Source of the DNA: an uncultured Roseateles sp.
GTDB taxonomy: Bacteria; Pseudomonadota; Gammaproteobacteria; Burkholderiales; Burkholderiaceae
DNA: 14,189 nt
Direction: 5' to 3'
NCBI GenBank assembly: GCA_946886855.1
Contig: CAMPJJ010000123.1
Coordinates: forward strand, 1 to 14,189
Under the pieces are notes generated by a model. It was not told the origin of the DNA. It did not search any database and saw only the letters and a list, made by a program, of their open reading frames with translations. Shown piece by piece: positions 1 through 7,808 of the stretch (its first letter is position 1; each line of letters opens with the position of its first letter). Position numbers and translations under genes: made by a program.

Positions 1-190
1 CCCCGATCGCCGCCGCGGTCGCCCCGATCGCCGCGGTCACCGCCGCGATCCCAGCCACCGCGATCACCGCCCCGGTGGTCGTCGCGGCGCTCGTCCCAGC
101 GACGGCCTTCCCAGCCGCGACGGTCGTCGCGATGGTCGTGCCAGTCACGCCGGCCGTCCCAGTCACGCCGGCCTTCCCAATCGCGGCGCG
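1..190 (-). repeat. Degenerate tandem coding repeats (RRDW / GGDRG units)
   Basis: The first 190 bases are built from short imperfect units such as GATCGCCGCGGTC and GGCGTGACTGG. They encode, on the minus strand, the Arg-Asp-Trp and Gly-Gly-Asp-Arg-Gly series of the exported protein. Unit length varies (about 9-15 bases) and the reading frame is kept throughout. The array runs off the left edge, so its full copy number is unknown. Confidence 0.7.
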
Positions 191-593
191 GCGGATCCCA
201 GCGCGGCGGCGGCGGTGCGTAGACCGGCATCGGATGCACGTGCGGACGGCCGTAGTACGCCGGCGCGTAGGCCCGGGCGTACCAGTCCTCCCGGACGAAG
301 TACACCTGCCGGCCGCAGGCCCCGTAGTAGCCGCAATGGCGGGCCCAGGAGCGGTAGTGGCCCGGCGGCACGCGCAGGTAGAGCGGCGGCGCCGGCGCAT
401 AGGCGCGTTCGATCACCACCGGCTGCGCGTACACCACGTCGGGGCGGACGTTGCCCACGTCGATCCGGCCGTAGAAGCCCGGCTGCCCGACGCTGATGGA
501 CACGCCCACGTCGCCGGCGAAGGCCGCCGGCGCGCTCAGGGCGCCGGCCGTCAGCGCCACGGCGCCGAGGATGCGTTGGATCAGGTGCTTCAT
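1..593 (-). CDS. Exported protein of unknown function with RDW/GGDRG repeat tail (3' end outside window)
   Basis: I do not recognise a function. The frame opens at an ATG (593-591) preceded by a good ribosome binding site, GAGAGG about 7 bases upstream, and is still open at base 1, giving about 197 residues with the C-terminus missing. Residues 1-26 form a signal peptide (MKHLIQRILGA, Ala-rich core, cleavage after AFA). The globular part, about residues 27-130, begins GDVGVSISVGQPGFYGRIDVG and contains the block LRVPPGHYRSWARHCGYYG with a Cys pair (HCGYYGACG), which could form a disulfide in the periplasm. From about residue 140 the chain becomes low-complexity: RRDWEGRRDWDGRRDW units, then GGDRGG and DRGDRGD units. 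The tail looks disordered, highly charged and Trp-containing. From memory, similar short exported proteins occur in Burkholderiales without an assigned role. The gene is divergent from the S9 peptidase gene. Existence is well supported; function is unknown. Confidence 0.8.
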   Translation of the reverse strand, partial: MKHLIQRILGAVALTAGALSAPAAFAGDVGVSISVGQPGFYGRIDVGNVRPDVVYAQPVVIERAYAPAPPLYLRVPPGHYRSWARHCGYYGACGRQVYFVREDWYARAYAPAYYGRPHVHPMPVYAPPPPRWDPPRRDWEGRRDWDGRRDWHDHRDDRRGWEGRRWDERRDDHRGGDRGGWDRGGDRGDRGDRGGDR

Positions 594-737
594 CGAATGC
601 CTCTCTTTGGTGCTTGTCGTCCGCTTCGCGCCCCTCCCCCTGTCGGAGGTCATGGGCGCAGCGTCCGGAAAAGGCCTGCCTAGGGAAAGTATGGACAGTT
701 AACGCGCGCTTGACGGATGCGGTGGACATCGCAGCGG

Positions 738-766
738 TAAGCAGTTGTTGACCGTGTCCCTAGAAT
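738..766 (+). promoter_or_regulatory. Possible sigma-70 promoter for the S9 peptidase gene
   Basis: TAGAAT at 761-766 matches the -10 consensus at five of six positions. A poor -35 candidate (TAAGCA, 738-743) lies 17 bases upstream. This would place the transcript start near 773, about 20-30 bases before the translation start. The -35 match is weak, so this is tentative. Confidence 0.25.
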
Positions 767-793
767 CCCGCGTCCCCGCCGACCCTGCGGGAC

Positions 794-3487
794 GTGGAGC
801 AACGATTGAAGCAATGGATCCTGACTTCCTTGGTGCTGGCGACCCTGGCCACGGGACTGGGCGCGAGCGAAGGCTCGCTGGCGCAGACCACCCCGGCATC
901 CTCGGCCGCGCCCGTGGCAGTGACCAACCGGCCGCTGACGCTGGAACAGCTGTTCCGCGCCGAGCCCTATCGCGGCGAGGCCGCCAAGGACGCGAAGTTC
1001 AGCGCCAGCGGCCGTTACGTCGCCTACCTGTGGAACCCGTTCGGCGAGCCGGGCAGCGACCTCTACGTGCATGACACGCAGACGGGCAGGACGCTGCGCC
1101 TGACCTCGCCCACGCTGATGGCCGCGGTGGAGACGCCCGAGAACCTGGACCGCTACGCGAAGAAGCTCAAGCAGAAGCGCGACGAACTGGCCGAGCGCCA
1201 GGCGCGTGAGGAGGCTCAGGCCGCCTACCTGCGCGGCGAGGCGGTCGACCTCGAGCAATGGGAACGCAAGGCCATCGAGGAGCTGAAGGTCGAGCTGGCC
1301 GAGCGCAAGGCGCGCGACGACGCCCGCAAGGCCGCCGAGAAGGCGGCGTGGGGCGACGCCGCGGTCGCGGCCGCCGCGCCCGCCTCCGGCGCGTCGGCAC
1401 CCGAGGCGAAGAAGCCGGCCAAGGATCCCAAGGACATGGCGCTCTGGGAGCTGCGCGACGAGCTGAAGAAGAAGCGCGAGCGCGAAAAACTCAAGCCCGA
1501 GGACCTGTACCCCGGCGTGTCGCAGTTCGTGTGGGCGTCCAAGGGCGAGGAACTCGTGCTGGCGTACCGCGGCCAGCTGCTGCGCTGGAAGGCCGGCAGC
1601 GAGCGCGCCGAGCCGCTGCTCGCCACGGGCCGCACGCTCAAGCCGGTGGCCTACGCGCCGGACGACCAGTTCCTGATCGTGCAGGACGAGACGCGCGTGC
1701 TGCGCGTGCGTCTGGCCACGGCCGGCATCGAGGTGATCAACCGCGAGCTGTTCAATCCGGACGACGAGGACCGCAAGTTCAAGATCGCCCAGACCGCGAT
1801 GAGCGAGGACGGCCGCTGGATGGCGCTGGTCGCCAACGCGCCGCTGGTCGGCCCCGACGGCAAGCCGCTGCCCAAGCCGGGCCGGCAGGTCGAGATCATG
1901 AATTTCAACGACCGCTGGGCGACCGCGAAGAAGGTCGACCGCGAGGTCTCCGACGACAAGCGCGGCGTGCCGTCAATGGCGATCTACATCCGCAAGGTGC
2001 CGACGCCCGGCGCCGCGCCGGAGCGCCAGCCGCAGCCGGTGTTCACGCATCCGGGCGGCGACAGCTGGTTCGAGATCTCGCCGGTGGTGTGGGCCCGCGA
2101 CGGCAGTGTCTACGCCTTCACGACGTTCGAGCGTGAGAAGGACCAGTTCCGCGTCTACCTGGGCAAGCCGGGCGAGGCGAAGCCGGAGATGGTGCTGGAG
2201 CGCCGCGCGCCCATCCACCACGAGCTGGTCAACGTGATGACGCCGTCGTTCACGCCGGACTCGAAGCAGCTGGTGCTGATCCTGGCCGACAACGGCTGGC
2301 GCCAGCCCTACGCGATGAGCCTGGCGGCCGGCGCCGACCGGTCGGTGAAGCCGCTGCTGACGGGCGAGTTCGAAGCCTTCCAGGTGCTGGGCTTCACGCC
2401 GGATGCGAAGACGATGTTCGTCGTCGCCAACAAGGACGACTACGCGGCGATGAATGTCTGGCGCGTGGACCTGAAGGACGGCCGCATGACGGCGCTGGGT
2501 CGCTCGCCGGACTACCACCGCAACGCGGTCGTGGCGCGCAACGGCCAGTGGGCTGCGGCGGTCGCCGGCAACTGGGCGGAGCGTCCTGAACTCAAGCTGC
2601 TGAAGGGCCAGGCCCCTGCGGCCGGCGCGGAAGCGGGCAGGCTGCTGACGCAGAGCCACGACCCCGCCTGGGCGCTGGTCGACGTGCTGCGTCCGGAGCG
2701 CTTCAGCTTCAAGAACCGTCACGGCGACACCATTCCCGCCTACGTCTTCAAGCCGCTGGGCTGGGCCCCGACGGACAAGCGTGCGGCGATCGTCTACACC
2801 TACGGCGGTCCGCTCAACGACCGGCACTCGGTGGAGACCGACAGCTTCCAGCCGACCGGCTACGTCTTCGCGATGTACATGGCGGCCAAGCACGGCTACG
2901 TCACGGTGACGGTGGATCCGCGCGGCCACTCCAACTACGGCGAGAAGTTCGCCGACGCCAACTGGGAGAAGCCGGGCGCGCCGCAGACCGAGGACCTCGA
3001 AGATCTGGCCGCGTACATGAAGTCCAACCTGGGCGTCGACGGCGCGCGCATCGGCCTGAACGGCTGGAGCTTCGGCGGCTTCCAGACCCAGTACACGATG
3101 TACACCAAGCCCGACCTGTTCGCGGCCGGCATCGCGGGCGCAGGTCCGACGGAATGGGAGAACTACAACAGCTGGTACAGCGGACGCACCATCGGCAAGG
3201 TCGACCGGACCAAACCCGTGCTGCGCAAGTACTCGCTGCTGCCGCTGGCGAAGAACCTCAAGAAACCGCTGCTGCTGGTGCACGGGATGCAGGACCCGAA
3301 CGTGCTGTACCAGGACACGGTCAACGTGTACCGCGCGCTGCTGGAGTCGGGCAAGGAAGGGCTGGTCGAGCTCTTCCTGGATCCGGACGGCGAGCACGGC
3401 CTCGGCGGCGCAGTGAAGGCCGTGGGCTGGCATCGGAAGTACGAGCAGTTCTGGTTGCGGAACCTGGGAGCGGCGCAGCAGAAGTGA
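794..3487 (+). CDS. Exported S9 family (prolyl oligopeptidase type) serine peptidase
   Basis: Predicted periplasmic or secreted serine peptidase of clan SC, with an N-terminal beta-propeller and a C-terminal alpha/beta hydrolase domain. Numbering is from the GTG at 794. Residues 1-31 look like a signal peptide (hydrophobic ILTSLVLATLATGLG, cleavage near SLA-Q). Propeller-type sequence covers about 45-620, and the hydrolase about 640-897. The triad is visible: Ser759 in GWSFGG, Asp834 in HGMQDPNV and His868 in DGEHGLGG, with normal family spacing. The YTYGGP block near 673 is also typical. Residues 115-235 are a Lys/Glu/Arg/Ala-rich helical insertion within the propeller. At 897 residues it is longer than the 700 or so common for family S9. 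The start may instead be the TTG at 806, which has GGAG six bases upstream; the GTG has no good site. It stands alone between a divergent and a convergent gene. Substrate cannot be read from the sequence. Confidence 0.93.
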   Translation: MEQRLKQWILTSLVLATLATGLGASEGSLAQTTPASSAAPVAVTNRPLTLEQLFRAEPYRGEAAKDAKFSASGRYVAYLWNPFGEPGSDLYVHDTQTGRTLRLTSPTLMAAVETPENLDRYAKKLKQKRDELAERQAREEAQAAYLRGEAVDLEQWERKAIEELKVELAERKARDDARKAAEKAAWGDAAVAAAAPASGASAPEAKKPAKDPKDMALWELRDELKKKREREKLKPEDLYPGVSQFVWASKGEELVLAYRGQLLRWKAGSERAEPLLATGRTLKPVAYAPDDQFLIVQDETRVLRVRLATAGIEVINRELFNPDDEDRKFKIAQTAMSEDGRWMALVANAPLVGPDGKPLPKPGRQVEIMNFNDRWATAKKVDREVSDDKRGVPSMAIYIRKVPTPGAAPERQPQPVFTHPGGDSWFEISPVVWARDGSVYAFTTFEREKDQFRVYLGKPGEAKPEMVLERRAPIHHELVNVMTPSFTPDSKQLVLILADNGWRQPYAMSLAAGADRSVKPLLTGEFEAFQVLGFTPDAKTMFVVANKDDYAAMNVWRVDLKDGRMTALGRSPDYHRNAVVARNGQWAAAVAGNWAERPELKLLKGQAPAAGAEAGRLLTQSHDPAWALVDVLRPERFSFKNRHGDTIPAYVFKPLGWAPTDKRAAIVYTYGGPLNDRHSVETDSFQPTGYVFAMYMAAKHGYVTVTVDPRGHSNYGEKFADANWEKPGAPQTEDLEDLAAYMKSNLGVDGARIGLNGWSFGGFQTQYTMYTKPDLFAAGIAGAGPTEWENYNSWYSGRTIGKVDRTKPVLRKYSLLPLAKNLKKPLLLVHGMQDPNVLYQDTVNVYRALLESGKEGLVELFLDPDGEHGLGGAVKAVGWHRKYEQFWLRNLGAAQQK

Positions 3488-3513
3488 TGCTGTAGCGCTT
3501 GGCGTGTCAGCGC

Positions 3514-3530
3514 CCACCTGCTGAAGGTGG
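3514..3530. repeat. Hairpin 1 after the S9 peptidase gene
   Basis: Inverted repeat CCACCT (3514-3519), loop GCTGA, AGGTGG (3525-3530), 26 bases after the peptidase stop codon. It has no T-run, so rho-independent termination is not obvious. It is the first of three successive hairpins in this convergent gap. Confidence 0.5.
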
Positions 3531-3542
3531 TGCGTTGGCCGC

Positions 3543-3587
3543 CAGGTCGCAGGGCCCCGGACGCAAGGTCCGAAACCCTGCGACCTG
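3543..3587. repeat. Nested hairpin 2: 12-bp perfect inverted repeat with inner stem
   Basis: CAGGTCGCAGGG (3543-3554) is exactly complementary to CCCTGCGACCTG (3576-3587). Inside it, CGGAC (3558-3562) pairs with GTCCG (3568-3572) around the loop GCAAG. The two stacked stems would give a stable structure in RNA or a cruciform in DNA. It lies midway between two convergent genes and could serve termination from both sides or act as 3'-end protection. Confidence 0.6.
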
Positions 3588-3599
3588 CCGTCCCCCATC

Positions 3600-3642
3600 A
3601 GCCCCGCACTTCGTCGGTTTTGCGACCGGGGACTGCGGGGCT
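3600..3642. terminator. Hairpin 3: candidate bidirectional terminator
   Basis: AGCCCCGCA (3600-3608) and TGCGGGGCT (3634-3642) form a perfect 9-bp stem, with a small inner stem CGGT/ACCG around TTTGCG. On the plus strand it is followed by TGTCGTTT, a weak T-rich tail, which suits termination of the S9 peptidase transcript. On the minus strand it lies just beyond the stop of the M48 gene. The loop is long and the T-tract broken, so the call is moderate. Confidence 0.4.
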
Positions 3643-3687
3643 TGTCGTTTGCGAGATCAGGGCGCCGCGACGACCGTCTTCACGCGC

Positions 3688-5157
3688 TCACCCACCTTGG
3701 GGCAGCGCTTCGCCGCCATAGCGGCCGTTGAGCAGCTTCAGCTGCGCCTCGGTGATCACCGAGGCCTTCGCCATCTCGGCGAAGCCGCCGGCCGGGTAGG
3801 GCCGCAGCGCGACCTTCCACGGCTTGGCGAGTTTCTTGTCGTCGGCCGTCAACGCGCGGAAGCTTTCCTCCGCCTGCGTCAGCGCAGCACGACGCGACTG
3901 CAGCGACTGGCCGTCCTTCGCCGCGTACACCAGCGCGTACACCGCGCCCTTGGCGCTCGTGATCAGCGTGATCTCGGCGTTGCCGCGCTGGCCTTGCGCG
4001 TTCTTGCGCACGCCGCTGAAGTGCGTGGCCTTCAGGCCGTTGATCGTCTTCGCGTCCGTGCGACCCTGCTCGGCGCCCCAGCGGCGCAGGATGTCGTCGT
4101 GCACCGTGCCCGCCTTCTCCGGCACCGGCTGCAGGATCAGCGCGGCGTCGCGCTGCGGACTCATCACCGTCAGGGTCTCGCTGCCGTTCTGCAGCGCCCA
4201 GCCGGTGGGCGCCGTCAGCGCGATGTCCAGCGTCGGATGCAGGAACTGCTGGCCGCGCACCAGGCCCTGTGACGGACTGTCTCCGAAGACCATGCCGTCG
4301 ATCGCCTGCAGGAAGGCCGCGCGGTTCTCGTCGACCGGCTTGTCGCCGGTGAGTTGCGCCGCCTCGTCGCGGATGCGCTGCAGGCGCTGCTCGTTGCTCG
4401 GGTGCGAGGCCAGCCAGCTATTGCCGCTCTGGGGTTGCTTGCCTTGCGCCCTGGCCTGGTCGGCGGCGAACTGCTCCTGGTCCTTCAGCACCTGGATCAC
4501 GTCGACCATGTGCTTGGGGTCGTAGCGGTTGCGCGCGAGGTACTCGGCGCCGAGCTGGTCCGCCTGCAGTTCCTGGTCGCGGCTGTAGGAGGCGATGTAG
4601 CCCGCCGCGGCGTTCTGCGACACCTGCCCCGCGAGGTCCGTCGCGCCACCGACGCCGCGCGATTCGAGTACCGCGCCGAGCACCGTCGCCGCCAGCACGC
4701 CGATGCCGGCGTTCTGCTGCCGCGTCGCGCGCTGCGCGCCGTGACGCGCCGTCACGTGGCCGATCTCATGGCCCATCACGCCGGCCAGGTCGGCCTCGTT
4801 CTCCATGTACGCGAGGATGCCCCGCGTCACGTAGACGTAGCCGCCCGGCAGCGCGAAGGCGTTGACCTCCGGGCTGTCGAGCACGGTGAAGTGCCACTCG
4901 AGCTCCGCCCGGTGCGACTGCGCCGCCAGCTTGTTGCCCAGCGCGGTCACATAGGCCTGGAGCTTGGCGTCGTCGACGACCGCGTACTCCTTGAGCACGT
5001 CCTGATGCGCCTGGCGGCCCGTCGCGACTTCCTGCTGCGGGCTCATCGCGCTGCGCTCGGTGCGGCCGGTGACCGGATTGACGACGTTGGTGCCGCAGCC
5101 GGCGATCGTCAGCAAGGCGGCGGTGGCCAGCACCGCGAACGGGAAGGAGCGCTTCAT
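3688..5157 (-). CDS. M48 family zinc metalloprotease lipoprotein
   Basis: Predicted periplasmic membrane-anchored metalloprotease of the M48 group, related to the BepA/LoiP type that act in outer-membrane protein quality control. The N-terminus (MKRSFPFAVLATAALLTIAGC) is a lipoprotein signal with lipobox IAGC and lipidation site Cys21. Zinc ligands and catalytic Glu lie in HEIGH (His130, Glu131, His134). The third ligand is Glu196 in the downstream ELQAD block. The peptidase domain spans about residues 45-265. A further 200 or so residues (about 290-489) form a C-terminal domain containing FLHPTLDIALTAPTGW that I cannot name. At 489 residues it is about twice the length of minimal M48 lipoproteins such as LoiP. 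It is the last gene of the minus-strand group, 24 bases after the UPF0149 gene. GGAG lies 12 bases before its ATG and is better placed for a three-codon frame that overlaps the start. Activity is supported by the motifs; substrates are unknown. Confidence 0.93.
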   Translation of the reverse strand: MKRSFPFAVLATAALLTIAGCGTNVVNPVTGRTERSAMSPQQEVATGRQAHQDVLKEYAVVDDAKLQAYVTALGNKLAAQSHRAELEWHFTVLDSPEVNAFALPGGYVYVTRGILAYMENEADLAGVMGHEIGHVTARHGAQRATRQQNAGIGVLAATVLGAVLESRGVGGATDLAGQVSQNAAAGYIASYSRDQELQADQLGAEYLARNRYDPKHMVDVIQVLKDQEQFAADQARAQGKQPQSGNSWLASHPSNEQRLQRIRDEAAQLTGDKPVDENRAAFLQAIDGMVFGDSPSQGLVRGQQFLHPTLDIALTAPTGWALQNGSETLTVMSPQRDAALILQPVPEKAGTVHDDILRRWGAEQGRTDAKTINGLKATHFSGVRKNAQGQRGNAEITLITSAKGAVYALVYAAKDGQSLQSRRAALTQAEESFRALTADDKKLAKPWKVALRPYPAGGFAEMAKASVITEAQLKLLNGRYGGEALPQGG

Positions 5158-5181
5158 CGGGTCATCGGTCTCCGGTCAATC

Positions 5182-5793
5182 TCAATCCGCCTGCGAACGC
5201 AGCGTCCACAGCGTCAGCACGCCTTCCGGCACCTCGCGGCTGAGCGCGTCGCGCCAGTGCAGGTCGGTGAGCTTCTCCTGGTCTTCGGCGCTGAGCTGGC
5301 TTTCGTCGCCGCCCAGCAGGGCGATCGGCGCCAGCGCGGCCGCGGTCTTGACGTGGTCGAAGAGCGGCGTCCAGGCCTCGCCGTCCTGGTCGACGCCGAT
5401 CATGAAGCCGGTGCACCAGTCCTCGGCGTCCACCAGCTGCTGTTCGCCTTCCTCGGCGACGCTGAAGATGGGCTCCCACTCGTCCTGCTTGGAGGTCCAC
5501 TGCACCGACAGGCTGTGCACGTGACGCAGCAGCAGCAGGGCGATCTTCTTGCGCTGCTTGCCGCTGGAGAACGGATCGCCGCCGCCCCACACCGGACTCA
5601 TCCATTCGGCGCCGGGCTTGTCGCTCAGCGGCAGCGGGCTCAGCAGCTGCGCGCTGAGGTAGCCGTCCAGCGCCTCGATGTTCATCGCGGCGTCGTTGTC
5701 CAGCTCGGACAGGAAGTCGTCCAGGTCCGACAGCTCGTCGTCGGTCAGCGGGGTGTATTGCGCCTTGTCGGGCTGGTACTGCGGAAAGTCCAT
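5182..5793 (-). CDS. UPF0149 (YecA/YgfB-like) family protein
   Basis: A cytoplasmic acidic protein of 203 residues matching the UPF0149 family, whose biochemical role is not firmly known. The visible family marks are EALDGYLSAQL at 40-50, a Pro/Trp-containing loop at 54-69 (PLPLSDKPGAEWMSPVW) and EDWCTGFMIGV at 124-134, within a mostly helical layout. The first 35 residues are rich in Asp, Glu and Leu. There is no signal peptide and no metal-binding C-terminal SEC-C type Cys/His cluster, which some YecA proteins carry, so this is the short form. The ATG at 5793 has AGGA six bases upstream, a strong placement. It lies 45 bases after the small 83-residue gene and 24 bases before the M48 gene, probably on one transcript. 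Confidence 0.88.
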   Translation of the reverse strand: MDFPQYQPDKAQYTPLTDDELSDLDDFLSELDNDAAMNIEALDGYLSAQLLSPLPLSDKPGAEWMSPVWGGGDPFSSGKQRKKIALLLLRHVHSLSVQWTSKQDEWEPIFSVAEEGEQQLVDAEDWCTGFMIGVDQDGEAWTPLFDHVKTAAALAPIALLGGDESQLSAEDQEKLTDLHWRDALSREVPEGVLTLWTLRSQAD

Positions 5794-5838
5794 GTCGGAT
5801 CCTGGAGAGTCGGGCGATGTTCAGTGGAGTCAGGGGGC

Positions 5839-6086
5839 TCAGCCGTGGCGGCCGTGACGGCTCTTGGGCTTGCGGCCGTCCATGTCGGTCAGCTGCGTCT
5901 TGAGCAGCGCCATCAGCACGCGGGCGTTGGCCTCGGTCATGACGAGCAGGGTGCTCGGCTCGATCCCGTCGACCGGCTCGCGTTCCTTGACCAGGGCGTC
6001 CAGCTTGAAGGTCACCAGGCCGCTGGTGGAGGAATTCGAGGCGCCCTTGAGCTTCTGGACTTCGATGTGATGCGTCTTCATGGCCG

Positions 6087-6090
<4 letters not shown>
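5839..6090 (-). CDS. Small conserved-type hypothetical protein, translationally coupled to DUF808 gene
   Basis: An 83-residue basic protein ([19 protein letters not shown], ending [10 protein letters not shown]) of unknown function. I do not recognise a named domain. The middle reads like a small alpha/beta protein: a strand [10 protein letters not shown], then [23 protein letters not shown], which looks like an amphipathic helix. There is no signal peptide or membrane segment, and the tail is Arg/Lys/His-rich. The ATG at 6090 overlaps the stop of the DUF808 gene as ATGA, the usual arrangement for translational re-initiation. A second in-frame ATG at 6081 (MKTHHIEV, giving 80 residues) is the alternative start. 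Reading the frame further upstream only gives Arg/Gly-rich shadow sequence antiparallel to nothing known. Its codon use matches its neighbours, and its fixed place in the operon supports a real gene. Confidence 0.75.
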
Positions 6091-7001
<911 letters not shown>

Positions 7002-7147
7002 GGCGGAAGAGTCCCGTTCCCTGAAAGTGATGATTTGTGCGAAGCCCGCCTTTGTACCGCAAGCCATCGGCGTTTCGAGCCGGCGGAGGCGGTTTTCCGA
7101 CCCGCGCCACCATCGCGGCCTTGCAGCCGGTGGCACACTCCGGCGTC

Positions 7148-7630
7148 ATGAAACGCCGCACCGCCTCCCTGCTGTTCGCCGCCGCGCTCGCCGCGGTGTC
7201 CGTGACCTCGGTCCACGCCGCCGACGCCGCCCCGGGACCCGGTCCCTACGACGAGCAGGCCGACGCCCGCGCCGATATCAACAACGCCGTCGCCCGCGCG
7301 GCCAAGGCCGGCAAGCAGGTGCTGGTGGTCTACGGCGCCAACTGGTGCAAGGACTGTCTGGCGCTGAACAAGGGCTTCGGCGACGGCCACCTCGGCACCG
7401 CCGTCGACAAGCGCTTCGTCACGGTCAAGGTCAATGTCGGCCGCTTCGACAAGAACGTCGATGTCGCCAACCAGATGGGCGTGACGCTGAAGAAGGGCAT
7501 CCCGACCGTCGCGGTGCTCGGCACCGACGGCCAGGTCCTGGGAACGACCAAGGGCGGCGAACTCGCCGACGCCCGCAACATGGGCGAAGACGCCGTGTTG
7601 AAGGTGCTGGAGTCGCTCGGCAAGAGCTGA
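7148..7630 (+). CDS. Exported thioredoxin-fold protein (CKDC active site)
   Basis: A 160-residue predicted periplasmic thioredoxin-family protein. Residues 1-24 form a signal peptide (MKRRTASLLFAAALAAVSV, cleavage after VHA). The thioredoxin core follows at about 40-155: strand VLVVYGA, active site WCKDC (Cys67 and Cys70), strand RFVTVKVNVG, and the cis-proline loop GIPTVAVL with Pro119. The CKDC dipeptide with an Asn-Trp before it resembles the thioredoxin_7 or DsbD C-terminal type more than cytoplasmic CGPC thioredoxins. This suggests a thiol reductase or a partner of a DsbD-like system; that is inference. The ATG at 7148 is chosen because it gives a clean signal peptide. The same frame extends to 7037 but yields Arg/Pro-rich sequence without family features. 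No strong ribosome binding site is visible. A palindromic hairpin follows 11 bases after the stop. Confidence 0.88.
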   Translation: MKRRTASLLFAAALAAVSVTSVHAADAAPGPGPYDEQADARADINNAVARAAKAGKQVLVVYGANWCKDCLALNKGFGDGHLGTAVDKRFVTVKVNVGRFDKNVDVANQMGVTLKKGIPTVAVLGTDGQVLGTTKGGELADARNMGEDAVLKVLESLGKS

Positions 7631-7641
7631 CCCGGCGGGCG

Positions 7642-7669
7642 CGGAATGCCTGCGTAGGCAGGCATTCCG
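7642..7669. repeat. Perfect 12-bp palindromic hairpin with GTAG loop (candidate REP or terminator)
   Basis: CGGAATGCCTGC (7642-7653) and GCAGGCATTCCG (7658-7669) are exact reverse complements around a four-base GTAG loop. The sequence style (GGAATGCC...GGCATTCC followed by GATCCGGATC) resembles dispersed palindromes of proteobacteria. It sits 211 bases upstream of a REP-associated transposase-like gene, the usual setting for REP elements. It could also end transcription of the thioredoxin-like gene, but no T-tract follows. Confidence 0.6.
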
Positions 7670-7691
7670 ATCCGGATCCAGGTCCGGACGA

Positions 7692-7808
7692 GGGGTCCAG
7701 GGTGTGCTGTTGAGTCCTGACCCCCGAGCGCGCTCCGGCCATCGCCAGGACCGATGGGCAGTCTCTTCTGCGCTGCAGCACGCCCGCAGGCCCCGCGATC
7801 AGGGGTCA
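7692..7808. repeat. GGGGTC boxes in direct and inverted orientation upstream of the RAYT-like gene
   Basis: GGGGTC occurs at 7692-7697 and 7802-7807, and its complement GACCCC at 7719-7724. GGGGTCCAGG (7692-7701) can pair with CCTGACCCC (7716-7724) with one bulged C. TGACCCC (7718-7724) also pairs with GGGGTCA (7802-7808). The arrangement allows alternative folds and may be remains of REP-type elements. The short boxes could be partly chance in this GC-rich DNA. Confidence 0.35.

Noticed and set aside
1..190. CRISPR-like repeats at the left edge
   Set aside because: Units are short, irregular and in frame with a coding sequence, with no conserved repeat or unique spacers.
748..753. TTGACC as a -35 box upstream of the S9 peptidase
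   Set aside because: No -10-like sequence lies 16-18 bases downstream; the nearby TAGAAT is only seven bases away.
3559..3567. GGACGCAAG shared (as complement) with 7812-7820
   Set aside because: A nine-base match without shared flanks is expected by chance in a GC-rich window of this length.
1973..3598. Long minus-strand open frame (541 codons) opposite the S9 peptidase
   Set aside because: It is antisense to a gene with a complete catalytic triad, is rich in Arg, Val, His and Gln without any motif, and is the usual shadow of GC-rich coding DNA.
7037..7147. Upstream extension of the thioredoxin-like frame
   Set aside because: The extension would bury the signal peptide 37 residues inside the protein and has no ribosome binding site support.
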